A stretch of DNA of 64,000 bases from Plutella xylostella. Taxonomy: Eukaryota > Arthropoda > Insecta > Lepidoptera > Plutellidae. Below are positions 21,507 to 31,700 of the stretch, piece after piece. Every line of letters starts with the position of its first letter. Within the stretch, counting starts at the first letter, position 1. The position numbers were made by a program, and so were the translations under genes. The notes below the pieces were generated by a model. That model saw only the letters and a list, made by a program, of their open reading frames with translations, did no database searches and was not told where the DNA came from. Location of the stretch: positions 1,803,001-1,867,000 of the forward strand of contig NC_064008.1 in assembly GCF_932276165.1 (NCBI RefSeq), given 5' to 3'.

Positions 21507-24500
21507 GGGGGGGTTGTAACATGCGACCCTTGTACCAACATTGGTACTTGCCTATGGCTGGTAACGGTCTCGGTGATACTCATCCTACTGGTAGGTTGAG
21601 TGTCTATAAAGTGCCGAGAAACGCCGTCTACTACCCGGGGTGACTAGGGTTCAAACAAGTAGAGCCAGCCAGACCACCGACCTACGTCCCCGTCGTGGCC
21701 CCTGGAAGTGCTGCAACATTGCACTCGTGAGTGTCACCACTCACTGTTGCAGTAACCAAACGGAGGTGGTCGAAAGGCGAGTCTCCAGCGCCTTAAAACT
21801 GGACAACCAGAGCAGGGAACATACCCGATATAAAATGGGTCAGTCTGTGGACCAGAGATGGCAGCCCCATCAGCAGACTAGGGTACAGCGGGCTAATCAC
21901 CTACTTATCTGAATTAAAATGATTAAAGAAACAGACACAAATGGGATAAACCGGACTGATTTAAAAACGACGACCATTGGCATGAAAAAACGGACTAAGA
22001 TTGGCTTCTGGAACGTAAGGACACTTAGGGATGATAGTAGACTTGCTCAAGCGGAAGATAATCTACTTAGATATAACCTGCTCTTTCTCGGGCTAACAGA
22101 AGTGCGCAGAAACGGTTTCGGTGAAGTTCAGGCACCTCAAGGCTGCACTCTCTTGTTCTCTGGTAAAGAAGACGAGAATGACACCAGTGAATACGGTGTT
22201 GGATTTCTTCTATCCAAGGAAGCCAAAAAGAGCCTGATTGACTGGAGACCTATCTCAGAACGGCTTGCCGTAGCGCGCTTTAATTCCCGAGCCCGTAAGA
22301 TCTCCGTGATCATCTGCTACGCTCCAACAAATGTCGCAGATACGCAAGCAAAGGAAGATTTCTACAGCTTGCTTACGAAATCATTGAGCGAAATAAAGAC
22401 CCAAGATATTGTCATACTCCTCGGTGACCTTAACGCCAGAATAGGATCGGATAACAAGAACTTTGAAAAATGCATGGGCTCACACGGACTTGGTGGCAAG
22501 AATGAGAATGGGCAAATGTTCGTAGAAATGTGCAGCAACCACAACCTAGTGATAGGAGGCTCACTATTCCCACACAAAGATTGCCACAAATATACTTGGA
22601 CACATCCTGCAGGCCTGATTAGAGCACAGTTGGACCACATAGCAATAAGTGCAAGGTGGCGTGGCTCGCTGTTGGACGTAAGAAATCGCCGAGGCGCGGA
22701 TATCGACAGTGACCATGAACTTGTAGTTGCACAGGTACGGCTCAAAGTTGCGACCCCCCACAGGCCCTCAGTGGGAAAAGTAGGGAAAAGATACGATGTG
22801 CAACGACTAAGAAGCAAAGAAACCCAAGCTGAGTTTAAGATCGAGCTTCGCAAACAGTACGAGAACATGAAGCACCCTGGTCAAGACATAAATGTGGAGT
22901 GGAACCAAATGAAAATGGTCTATAACGAAACCAGCTCCAAAATTCTTGGCCACAAAGCTCACGCAAGGGAAGATTGGATATCAGATCGTTCCTGGGACCT
23001 TATACGACAAAGAAAACTTCTCAAGGAAAAAATTGTTGCAGCCCCCTCAGATAGCACACTGCAACACCTGCGACTAGAATATAAAAACCTGCGCAAAAAG
23101 ATCTACCGCAGTGTACGTAGGGACAAACGTGAGTGGGCAGATAAGATCGCAGATACTGCCGAGGCAGCAGCTAAAAGAGGTGACATGAGAGATCTTTACA
23201 ATGCTACTAAAACACTGGCAGGTAAAAACCGTCCAAAGAAACGTCCATTGCGGTCGAAGGCTGGAGACCTTATTACGACAGCTGAAGGCCAATTGTTGCG
23301 CTGGCGGGAGCATTTCACTGAGGTATTCTTGAGCTCTATAGCTAACAATAACCTCCAGGACCCGCAGCCACTGGCAGGCATATCAAATAAACTGGATATA
23401 AGCAAAGACCCACCCTCAGCTACCGAGATCCATAGCGCGATCAGGACACTCAAAGACGGAAAAGCACCCGGTTCTGACTTAATAGCTTCAGAAATGCTGA
23501 AATCAGACATTTCATCTGCAGTAAACATGCTTACCCCTCTGCTGTCTGATATCTGGGATCAAGAACTTATCCCTGAAGAATGGCGAACTGGACTTTTAAT
23601 AACAGTACCGAAAAAAGGTGACCTAAGCAAGTGCTGCAATTGGAGAGGAATAACACTTTTACCAATCCCCTCAAAAGTCCTCAGTAAAATTATCTTGGAC
23701 CGCCTTTCAAAAGCGGTGGAGCCACTCATCCGTAACGAACAAGCAGGATTCAGACCAGGAAGATCATGTACGGACCAAATCAATACGCTGCGTATTATCC
23801 TCGAACAAGCCTCGGAATTCCAAAATGAAATCCACGCGCTGTTCGTCGATTTTGAAAAAGCGTTTGACACATTGCATTGGTCCGCCATCTGGAGCCGCCT
23901 GGAAGAAGTTGGTGTCCCCACCAAAATAATTAATCTGGTGAAGGCCATGTACCATAACTACTCGTGCAGAGTCTGTCACGATGGCCTCATATCAGATCCA
24001 ATAGAGGTTTCTGCGGGAGTGCGACAAGGTTGTCTTCTGTCACCTTTGCTTTTCCTCGTTGTCCTTGATGGGATAATGCTGCGCGTCAATGAACAAGTCC
24101 ACCAAGGCATAGATTGGGAACCAGTTGGTAATCTGCAAGACCTGGATTATGCGGATGATCTATGTCTCCTGAGCAACCATCAATCTGACATTCAGAACAG
24201 GCTAGACGTGCTTAAATCGGAGTCTGCCAAAGCTGGCCTAAAAATTAATGTCGGAAAGACCAAATACCTAAGAACCGGCGACCACGTAGATAACGCGATT
24301 CTCGTAGGAACCGAAGAAGTGGAGATGGTATCACGGTTCACTTACCTAGGTAGCGTTGTGGCAGGCGATGGTGGCACTGATTTAGATGTCAGCTCCCGTA
24401 TCGACAAGGCTAAAGGCGCATTTGCGTGTCTGCGCTCCGTATGGCAGTCAAAACACCTCTCTCGTAGAGTGAAACTCAAAATATTCAACACCAACGTGAA

Positions 24501-24949
24501 ATCTGTACTGCTATACGGATGCGAAACCTGGAAGACTACGAAGACCCTAACACAGAAGCTTCAAGTATTCATCAACCGCTGCCTCCGACAGATCCTGAAG
24601 ATCTTCTGGCCCAACACGATATCGAATGTAGACCTCTGGAAGAGATGCCACGAAGATCCTGTTGGTTTGCAAATAAAACGGCGCAAATGGAGTTGGATCG
24701 GCCATACCCTGCGTAGAGACCAAAACCACATTCCAAGACAGGCTCTTGACTGGAATCCGCAGGGCAAGCGTAAGCGAGGCCGCCCTAAACAAACATGGCG
24801 CCGTTCAATCGATGCGGAGATGCAGGACGCGGAGATGACGTGGTCCGAGGTGAAGCTCGCTGCCGTCGACAGACAGAGATGGAGAACCGTTGTGTCTGCC
24901 CTTTGCCCCACGGGGGGGTCATAGGACGCCAAGAAGAAGAAGAAGAAGA
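21507..24949 (+). mobile_element. Probably full-length RTE-type LINE
   Basis: Starts with a G-run (GGGGGGGTTGTAACATGCG) and ends with GACGCC plus a (AAG)n tail. A possible 6-bp target duplication AGCTTA lies at 21501-21506 and 24950-24955. About 410 bp of 5' leader precede one long ORF (21919-24924), and the 3' UTR is very short, as in RTE-clade elements. It lies about 100 bp from the end of the short-LTR element. The intact ORF makes it a candidate active or recently active copy. Confidence 0.75.
21919..24924 (+). CDS. Endonuclease/reverse transcriptase of an RTE-type LINE, 1001 aa, intact
   Basis: Single ORF carrying both catalytic domains of target-primed reverse transcription. The N-terminal apurinic-type endonuclease spans about residues 25-275: WNVRTL at 31-36, LTEVR near 59-63, GDLNARIG from 169 and the terminal SDHE at 264-267. 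The central RT spans about residues 500-780: GKAPGSD near 515, FVDFEKAFD, GVRQGCLLSPLLF and the catalytic YADD at 744-747. The C-terminal module has CETWKTTK, WIGHTLRRD and GKRKRGRPKQTWRR, as in RTE-like proteins that gene finders often mislabel 'craniofacial development protein 2-like'. There is no ORF1 upstream. The exact RTE subclade is not resolved by eye. The start codon is the first ATG after a stop and gives a complete endonuclease. Confidence 0.9.
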   Translation: MIKETDTNGINRTDLKTTTIGMKKRTKIGFWNVRTLRDDSRLAQAEDNLLRYNLLFLGLTEVRRNGFGEVQAPQGCTLLFSGKEDENDTSEYGVGFLLSKEAKKSLIDWRPISERLAVARFNSRARKISVIICYAPTNVADTQAKEDFYSLLTKSLSEIKTQDIVILLGDLNARIGSDNKNFEKCMGSHGLGGKNENGQMFVEMCSNHNLVIGGSLFPHKDCHKYTWTHPAGLIRAQLDHIAISARWRGSLLDVRNRRGADIDSDHELVVAQVRLKVATPHRPSVGKVGKRYDVQRLRSKETQAEFKIELRKQYENMKHPGQDINVEWNQMKMVYNETSSKILGHKAHAREDWISDRSWDLIRQRKLLKEKIVAAPSDSTLQHLRLEYKNLRKKIYRSVRRDKREWADKIADTAEAAAKRGDMRDLYNATKTLAGKNRPKKRPLRSKAGDLITTAEGQLLRWREHFTEVFLSSIANNNLQDPQPLAGISNKLDISKDPPSATEIHSAIRTLKDGKAPGSDLIASEMLKSDISSAVNMLTPLLSDIWDQELIPEEWRTGLLITVPKKGDLSKCCNWRGITLLPIPSKVLSKIILDRLSKAVEPLIRNEQAGFRPGRSCTDQINTLRIILEQASEFQNEIHALFVDFEKAFDTLHWSAIWSRLEEVGVPTKIINLVKAMYHNYSCRVCHDGLISDPIEVSAGVRQGCLLSPLLFLVVLDGIMLRVNEQVHQGIDWEPVGNLQDLDYADDLCLLSNHQSDIQNRLDVLKSESAKAGLKINVGKTKYLRTGDHVDNAILVGTEEVEMVSRFTYLGSVVAGDGGTDLDVSSRIDKAKGAFACLRSVWQSKHLSRRVKLKIFNTNVKSVLLYGCETWKTTKTLTQKLQVFINRCLRQILKIFWPNTISNVDLWKRCHEDPVGLQIKRRKWSWIGHTLRRDQNHIPRQALDWNPQGKRKRGRPKQTWRRSIDAEMQDAEMTWSEVKLAAVDRQRWRTVVSALCPTGGS

Positions 24950-25079
24950 AGCTTATCAGTCAAACATCTGTCGTACAGATTATGTCAGTTTTGTTTGATT
25001 TTTTAATGGAGCTTTTCTTATAGATCGAGCAGAGGAGAACACAAATTCGTATACAAATACGGCAGTGTACCGCAGTAAT

Positions 25080-25556
25080 ACAAAAAAAAACAACTTACAA
25101 ACTAAGACAACAATACAAAAAGGCGGCCTTATTGCTTAAAGCAATCTGTACCTGACAACCTTTGGATGGAATAGATAATAATTAACATAATAATGTCCTC
25201 CTAGCCGAATTTCGACCACGGCGGCCAATCTCATTTGAGATCAGCAATCTACGCAGGAGTAGATTATAGTGCCCAAGTGTGTGCGCAGTACACAGGAGCA
25301 CTCTCTGTTCCATCACTCTCATAGCCCAATGGGACGGATTGACCGACACGACTGGAGAGAGCTAGGCGCAGGACCGTTTGCTTTACATGCCCATCCGACA
25401 GCTTGGATCGTTTCACTGTTTCGGACATCAGGTGATCAGCTTTTTATGCCCTAACCAAACTTAGAAACACAAATTGATGGTCCCACCCGGGAATCGAACC
25501 CGGGACCTCTGGGTCATGAAGCGAAGCTTCTACCACTAGACCACAGAGGCAGTTCT
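25080..25556 (-). mobile_element. Long tRNA-headed SINE with LINE-like tail, second family
   Basis: In minus sense it starts with GCCTCTGTGGTCTAGTGGTA (box A) and GGTCCCGGGTTCGATTCCCG (box B). A body of about 300 bp follows (CATCAATTTGTGTTTCTAAG, GCTGATCACCTGATGTCCGA, GATTGGCCGCCGTGGTCGAA). The tail TTGCTTTAAGCAATAAGG is followed by a T-rich end. At about 475 bp it is the longest and best preserved member here; shorter copies lie at 11325 and 40038. The acceptor stem does not close, so it is not a functional tRNA. Confidence 0.75.
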
Positions 25557-26621
25557 GGAATTAACATAATATCGTATAAGTGAGAAGTTTCCACTTTTCG
25601 AACGGTGTAAAAACTCGCACTAAGGGCGCAGAGCAGGTTAATTAGTGTAATTTACAACCTCTCTACAACAAGCAATGAAACTAACCAAATTGTTACGAGT
25701 AGTACAAGTGAGTACTCATCACATTAACCTTCAAGTAATGAAATGGCCGCGTTTATCTCTTGAGCGCGATATTGCGAAAGCTATTCGGTGATGGGCTGAA
25801 ATCGGTGAGGTTTTGTTTTTAAATTCGCGTTGCGAAATGTTAATAATCTATGTGTTGGTAGAGAATATAAATAATATGTATATTAACTCATATTCTTCAG
25901 TACTTACCTACTTATTAAACAATTCGTAAAATACACCTCGATCGGGGAATGTAGACAGTCGAAGTTATATAATGGTTTTTAAATGTTTTTAAATTTACTC
26001 ACACTAAAAAATCATCAAATGTTATTTTAAAGATTTGTGAAGAATATAAAAATACATAATATGTGATGCCTTTAGGGACCGTCTCGACAGGCAAAGACAT
26101 CGCGACGAGTTCCTTAACGCGCGTAATCAACCATTCGGCGATAATACAACCGTGTGGAGACACCTTCTATGAGAGTAAATAGAAATGCGTGACACGACTT
26201 TCCTCGCCTGTGCAGACGGCCTCTTACTGTTCTAACAAAGGCTCCTCTATCCCAATGTCATGCCCTCACCGACACGATGTAGTATTTGTAAACCCGCCCC
26301 CGGCTGTAAACCAGGGATTAGGCTGTTTACGTTGATGTAAGCCAAGGTGAGTCTGCGGGTAGGCACAAGAATACCTTGTTCCACTCATAAAGTCCCGTAT
26401 GACAAGTAACTTTAGCTTTTAAATGCAGAGCGGTAAGGGTCCTGTCAGGGGACCACTTTTGTGAGACAAAGCTTGATGAGGTCAAAACAAGTGTAGGATT
26501 ACGAAATTGTGTTGGTTAGTTTTTAAAAGGGGCCGCAAATATGGGTCTTTATGTCTTTACTTTGTATGTACCTATTGTTTTATTATATCCGTGACTTTAA
26601 CAATTCTTTATGTGAGAAATT
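25557..26621. other. Non-coding stretch with one possibly conserved block
   Basis: No gene seen. 26060-26470 is notably less AT-rich than its surroundings, has no repeat partner in the window that I could find, and includes GTAAACCCGCCCCCGGCTG and TTTACGTTGATGTAAGCC. It is a candidate conserved non-coding element; this is inference from composition only. Confidence 0.3.
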
Positions 26622-26697
26622 AGAAAGAATAGAAATCATTTATTTGACACACAGCAGATAACAATAAAAATAAAAAAAAATACAGCTACAAAACAGG
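26622..26697 (-). repeat. LINE-type 3'-end sequence split by the errantivirus (left part)
   Basis: ATCATTTATTTGACACACAG followed by A-rich sequence continues, across the errantivirus insertion, at 34376-34580 (GTGTCAAAAAGGCACATCC). The insertion site is therefore an older LINE-like repeat. Confidence 0.4.
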
Positions 26698-26701
26698 CAA
26701 G
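26698..26701. repeat. 4-bp target duplication of the errantivirus (CAAG), left
   Basis: CAAG flanks the left LTR and recurs at 34372-34375 after the right LTR; 4 bp is the normal duplication for gypsy-type errantiviruses. Confidence 0.8.
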
Positions 26702-27011
26702 AATTACGATAACTGGACGCCGAAGAGGGTTTTTAAAAACTCAAATTGATTTTTGAGATATTTAATTAATTAATAAATGATTACATAGAAGTGATTAAAA
26801 CTAATTTATAACTATCTGATCTCGATGATCAGAGGATTGACCTTCGGCTACCGCGATTGGAGCACAAAGACACCTTTAACACTAAAAACTGTCCCACGGA
26901 ACTTTTGGAATTTACTTGTCAGCACTAAATGAATAATGAAGCAATCACAATACAGTTCCTTTGAATATGGGTATGACGAAATATGTGTAGAGAGGGCTTG
27001 CACTCGTAACA
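26702..27011 (-). repeat. Errantivirus 3' LTR (310 bp)
   Basis: In element sense it begins TGTTACGAGTGCAAGCCC and ends TCCAGTTATCGTAATT. It is preceded in element sense by the purine tract AGGAGGGGAGG (27012-27022), which primes plus-strand synthesis. Confidence 0.9.
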
Positions 27012-27032
27012 CCTCCCCTCCTAGACGAGTGA

Positions 27033-28745
27033 CTATTTGCTGACGTGTACAGCAAATGTCGCGGCTTTCCTTTCCTCCAGGGACGTCATGGACTCATTCG
27101 TAGAAGAGGGCAGCTTCGTCTCAGCATTCGACTGCAGCTTTGGATTCCATTTTATGTTTCTTCGACGGCGTTGAATCAGTATAATAATTGTCAGTACAGA
27201 TGCACCGGATAGTATGATGATGTACACAGGTATAGTGGTGTGATACAGTGAACTCACATCAGCAGTATCGAGTTTCGCTGGCGATTCTGTCATAATTTGC
27301 TGTTGAATATTGTGCAATTTATTCAAGTCGATTGTTGTAAAGTTATAGCGAACTCGTGATTTTGATGACTCCAGCAATTTCTGGGAAGCGGTGATTTCAA
27401 CGGCATATCCAAGAACTTTATTTTCGATGTTGTAAGCAGTGAATTCTGGGGATTTTATATAGCAATTATGTGGAATTGTAGCTAGGAAACTGCCTTCTAA
27501 TAGTCGATGTTCTTCTTGACCGCATTCTAGTTGCACCTTAGTTGGTTTCGGGAATGACATGATATAGTGTTGACTATCTAGCTCCAGTAGAGCTTCCTTG
27601 TACAGAGAGATAGGCGTGGGGTGGCACGTTCCTTCTATCTCCTGTTGGTAGATGAGGTCATCGACGCAATCTCGATGTTCCTTGTTCTGGATCCGCGCTT
27701 TATGATTGCAGATGTACCACGTAGCGACTTTCTGGCATTCAGCCTCCATGTAGACAAATTCCTTGGAATTAGTTGCCATAAAAGGGAGTGTGGGTAGGAT
27801 AATTTGGGAATATTTGTTAGGTACGGGACAGAGTCTATAGAGGTCATACGTGGGCAGTAAAACTAAAGGAAACTTTAATACTATAACTATTTTTTTCTCT
27901 ATGAAATAGTATCCTAAGCTAGTTAAATCATAGTAATACCTAATATCTAAACTTAAAACATTATCTGAAGTGTATAACTGTTTTAATTTTTTCAACATTC
28001 CTTTAAGATCTTTGATAGATAGTAAAGAATGATGAATGGATTTAGTGCGGCTAAATGCTAATATATTTTCTATTCTAGTAATTTCGTCGGAAAGCTTTTG
28101 AATATTATAGCTTAATATCGTGAACAGTTGCGACAGCTGCATATATTTTATTGAAAGGTCTTTATCAGTACTAGTGACATTAACTATGTAACTGATAGCC
28201 TTTTCTAATGTTCGCTGATTACTACTGATGTTATTCAATACCTGGCTTTGCTGTAAGGATAGTTCCTTAAATAGACTAATGTGCTGAGACAAACTTTCAG
28301 ACAGTAAATTTTTATTATTCTGCAGAATTTTGAGTGCGTTTTCGAATCTCAGAGCGTCATTGTTATCTAAGTTTCCGGATATACTTTTTATAAAGGTGCC
28401 TAACGGATTAAATAAACCGCGTTTAACTCGAATGGGTTCAAAAGTGCTGATTTTAGTTGAAATTTCGTTTAGTCTATTAGTTAGGTGAAAGATAATGTAT
28501 TTAAAAGATAGGAAGTGCTGATTTGGAATCCTGTTAGCTAAGTCAGTAAGTTGAAGTTTTATAAGATCTATTTGTTGGTCTATTTTTTCAAGGTCTATCT
28601 CTTCAAGGAATGTGTGGTAGTGGGAAATAATTTTAGTGGGGCCAAGTCTGAAGGGTAGTAGTCCAGGGCTGTCAGCTAAACTGTCAAGTCGGATGTTGGT
28701 TGCTTGTGGACGGTCGGCTTGTGCTTGGACCACCATTAGGGTCAT
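27033..28745 (-). CDS. env: Errantivirus envelope (baculovirus F-like fusion protein), 570 aa
   Basis: Type I membrane glycoprotein expected to mediate virus-cell fusion. A furin-type cleavage motif RVKR at about residues 106-109 is followed by a glycine-led fusion-peptide region (GLFNPLG, then GNLDNNDA). This is the pattern shared by insect errantivirus envelopes and baculovirus F proteins. Cysteines cluster at about 300-420. One hydrophobic anchor (IIILSGASVLTIIILI) lies near 515-532, followed by RRRR and a short cytoplasmic tail. No convincing signal peptide is encoded at the N-terminus. In this group env is made from a spliced mRNA, and TTACAG lies about 8 bases before the ATG, so part of the leader may come from an upstream exon. 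The frame is intact. Confidence 0.88.
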   Translation of the reverse strand: MTLMVVQAQADRPQATNIRLDSLADSPGLLPFRLGPTKIISHYHTFLEEIDLEKIDQQIDLIKLQLTDLANRIPNQHFLSFKYIIFHLTNRLNEISTKISTFEPIRVKRGLFNPLGTFIKSISGNLDNNDALRFENALKILQNNKNLLSESLSQHISLFKELSLQQSQVLNNISSNQRTLEKAISYIVNVTSTDKDLSIKYMQLSQLFTILSYNIQKLSDEITRIENILAFSRTKSIHHSLLSIKDLKGMLKKLKQLYTSDNVLSLDIRYYYDLTSLGYYFIEKKIVIVLKFPLVLLPTYDLYRLCPVPNKYSQIILPTLPFMATNSKEFVYMEAECQKVATWYICNHKARIQNKEHRDCVDDLIYQQEIEGTCHPTPISLYKEALLELDSQHYIMSFPKPTKVQLECGQEEHRLLEGSFLATIPHNCYIKSPEFTAYNIENKVLGYAVEITASQKLLESSKSRVRYNFTTIDLNKLHNIQQQIMTESPAKLDTADVSSLYHTTIPVYIIILSGASVLTIIILIQRRRRNIKWNPKLQSNAETKLPSSTNESMTSLEERKAATFAVHVSK

Positions 28746-31700
28746 TATCGGTCTGTAACAATTGAGTTTTATTAGGCCTTTTAATTCTAGCTTTAGCGAT
28801 GCGTCCGCGCTTTTTTGATGTATAGATGTGTATAGGTAAGTTTGTTACAACTTTATCATGAGTGTATCGCGGGGCGAGCTTTTGTCGCTGTGCGGCAGGG
28901 TTTCGAATATATATCTCCTGGTTGACGTTATAGTCTACTACAGGTTCACGGCTAATGTTACGCTGTGTCATTAAGGACTCGCGGTTTGACAGTGAAGACT
29001 CATGAATGACACCATATACTGTTTCCATTGCTCGACGGTGATCTTGTATGTACTGTTGGTATAATCTTAGGTTTAAATCTAAGTCAGTGGGGTCTCTAGG
29101 ATCGTAATGTCCAGTTATTAATTCGAATGGTCTAGCTTTGGTCAAACTATGTGTTGAACTGTTATACGCTATTAGTGCTATTGGGATGAGGTTCGACACG
29201 GGCTCGTTTCGGTATTGTAATCTTAGTAATCTCAGGTGTTCAAGCAGTGTACTGTGAAAACGTTCTATGGCGCCGTTTTCGTTTGGGGCGTGTGCTGCTG
29301 TGGTGTGGTGGTGTATCTTGTGCAATTTGAGGAATTCGCTTACGACTTGATTATTAAATTCAGTTCCGTTGTCTGTTGTGCAAGTAAGGGGAAAACCGTG
29401 ATGACTACTGAATAAGATAAAAGCTTTTACTATGTTCGGGGCGGTACAATCTGGTAACCGGTACGCTTGGGCGTATTTTGAAAATGTATCGATTATGGTT
29501 AAGTATTTTTCGTGCTCAATAGTTAACACATCCATGTGGATTATTTGAAATGGCTTTGAGGGCGGGGGAACAATCTGAAATTCCTGACGCGGGGGTGCAC
29601 GATCGTACTTTGCTCGTCCACATATTGAACATTCATTAATAAATTTTGTGACACTCTCTTTTAACTTTGGCCAGAAATATCTTTGAGATAAAGAGAGGTG
29701 TGTTTCATTTATGCCACGGTGGTTGGTTTTTCCTGTGTGGTACTTAGATATGATGTCCTGTTGTACTAAGTAGTCGGTTATATCTTGTAGTTCTCTTTTA
29801 ACTAGGACGAGGTTAAGGGATGAACTCTGTATAGTTTTTTGTAAAATCGGGACGATAGTATACATTTTATCTAACGGTTCTACCAGGATTGCTGTCTTGC
29901 ATTTGGGGTCAATGTGATTTTTTGCCACTGAAATTATGTCATTTTCGAATGAATTCTCGCTGACTTCTATTATGGTTTTTTGAAAATTATCGAATGGTTT
30001 TGTGGTTTTTGGTTTCGCTTTATTGATTTTATTGACAATTTTAATGTGAATTTGTCTTTTGAATTTATTCAGGGGGTCATCAGTAGAAGGTATTTCTAAA
30101 ATGGGATCTTCTACACTAGTGTGAGCTGTAGTTACGGGTAAGTCATTCTGTAAGTCGTCATCGAAAATTGGGTTTTGACTGGGGGCGGTATCAGTTGAAG
30201 ATTGACTCCGCAATGGTCTTTCATCTGGGGCGGACAAGGTAAGGGATGACCGTCTGGATGATGAACTAGAGCTTATGTTCACAACTACTGACTCTAATTC
30301 ATTATTATTAATTTCGATCCGAGATAGTGCATCAGCGTTCGTATTATTTTTGCCTTTTTTATATATAATAGTATAGTCATAGGCTGATAAGCTGAGTCGC
30401 CATCTAGTAAGGCGTGGATTGGGCTCTTTAAGATTCATAAGCCACTGCAACGGCTTATGGTCGGTGATTATTTTAAATTTTCTGCCAAAAAGGTAGGGCC
30501 GAAAGTATTTAACGGCCCACACAATAGCGAGGAGTTCCTTTTCGATAGTGGAGTAGTTAAGCTCACTATCGTTAAGCGTTCTTGACGCATAAGCTATTGG
30601 TCGGTCAGACCCAATTGGTCCCTGCGACAAAATCGCTCCTAGGGCCACGTTACTGGCGTCGGTGGTTAATAGAAACTCTTTACTAAAGTCTGGGTAGATA
30701 AGTACGGGATCATTAGTCAGTAAAGTTTTACAGTGTTCGAAACACTTTACGTAGTCGGGTGACAAATTAATTTTCGCGCCTTTTTTCAAACAAGCAGTTA
30801 GCGGTTTGGTTAGACGAGCGAAGTCGGGGATAAAACGCCTATAGTATCCTAATAGCCCGAGAAAACCTTTTATTTGTCTGGGGGTTCTGGGGATGGGATA
30901 TTTAGTTATTGCCGAAATTTTCTCTGGGTTGGGTTTCACTCCCTCGGGTGTAATCACATGTCCTAAATATGGGGTCTCGCGTTTTAAAAATTCGGACTTG
31001 TCCATTTGAATTTTGAAGTTAGATTGTCTGAGTCTGTCAAATACTTTTCCGAGGTTAACTACGTGTTCTTGCAGTGAAGTACTGAAGACTAATATGTCAT
31101 CCAAGTAAACTACACAAATTACATTCTGGAGGCCTCTGAGGATGTTGTCCATCACTCTTTGGAACGTGGAAGGGCTGTTCTTAAGACCCATGGGCATACG
31201 GAGAAATTCGTAGTGCCCATGGCCGTCGGCTACGCTGAATCCAGTCTTGTGGATGTCTGCTGGATCCATTTCAACTTGGTAAAATCCACTACAAAGATCT
31301 ATGCTAGAAAAATAGTTACATCTTCCTAACTTATCTAGGATGTCTGAGATATTAGGGATGGGGTACTTGTCATCCACGGTCTTTTCGTTGAGCTTCCTAA
31401 AGTCAACTACTAATCTGTGCTTTATTTTGCCAGATGCATCGGCTTTCTTGGGTACGATCCATATTGGTGCATTCCAAGCAGATGATGAGGGCCTAATTAT
31501 GCCTTGGCTAAGCATTTTGTCTATCTGATTCTTAACTTCCTCCCTATGAATGTAAGGGTACCTATAGGTTTTGCTATGTACCGGGATTTCGTCTTTTGTG
31601 ATAATTTTGTGTTTGATTTGGTTGGTAAAAGTCAAAGGCTCGTTTTCTAAATAAAAAATGTCAGAGTACTCATTACATAATGATAATAAGTTGGCTTTCT

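Noticed and set aside
22362..24932. Minus-strand and alternate-frame ORFs across the RTE LINE (for example 22362-22868 and 23559-23948)
   Set aside because: Shadows of the 1001-aa plus-strand ORF in GC-richer coding sequence.
25480..25556. tRNA gene on the minus strand (also 9230-9310 and 8090-8156)
   Set aside because: Box A and box B are good but the acceptor stems do not pair; these are SINE heads or tRNA-derived pseudogenes.
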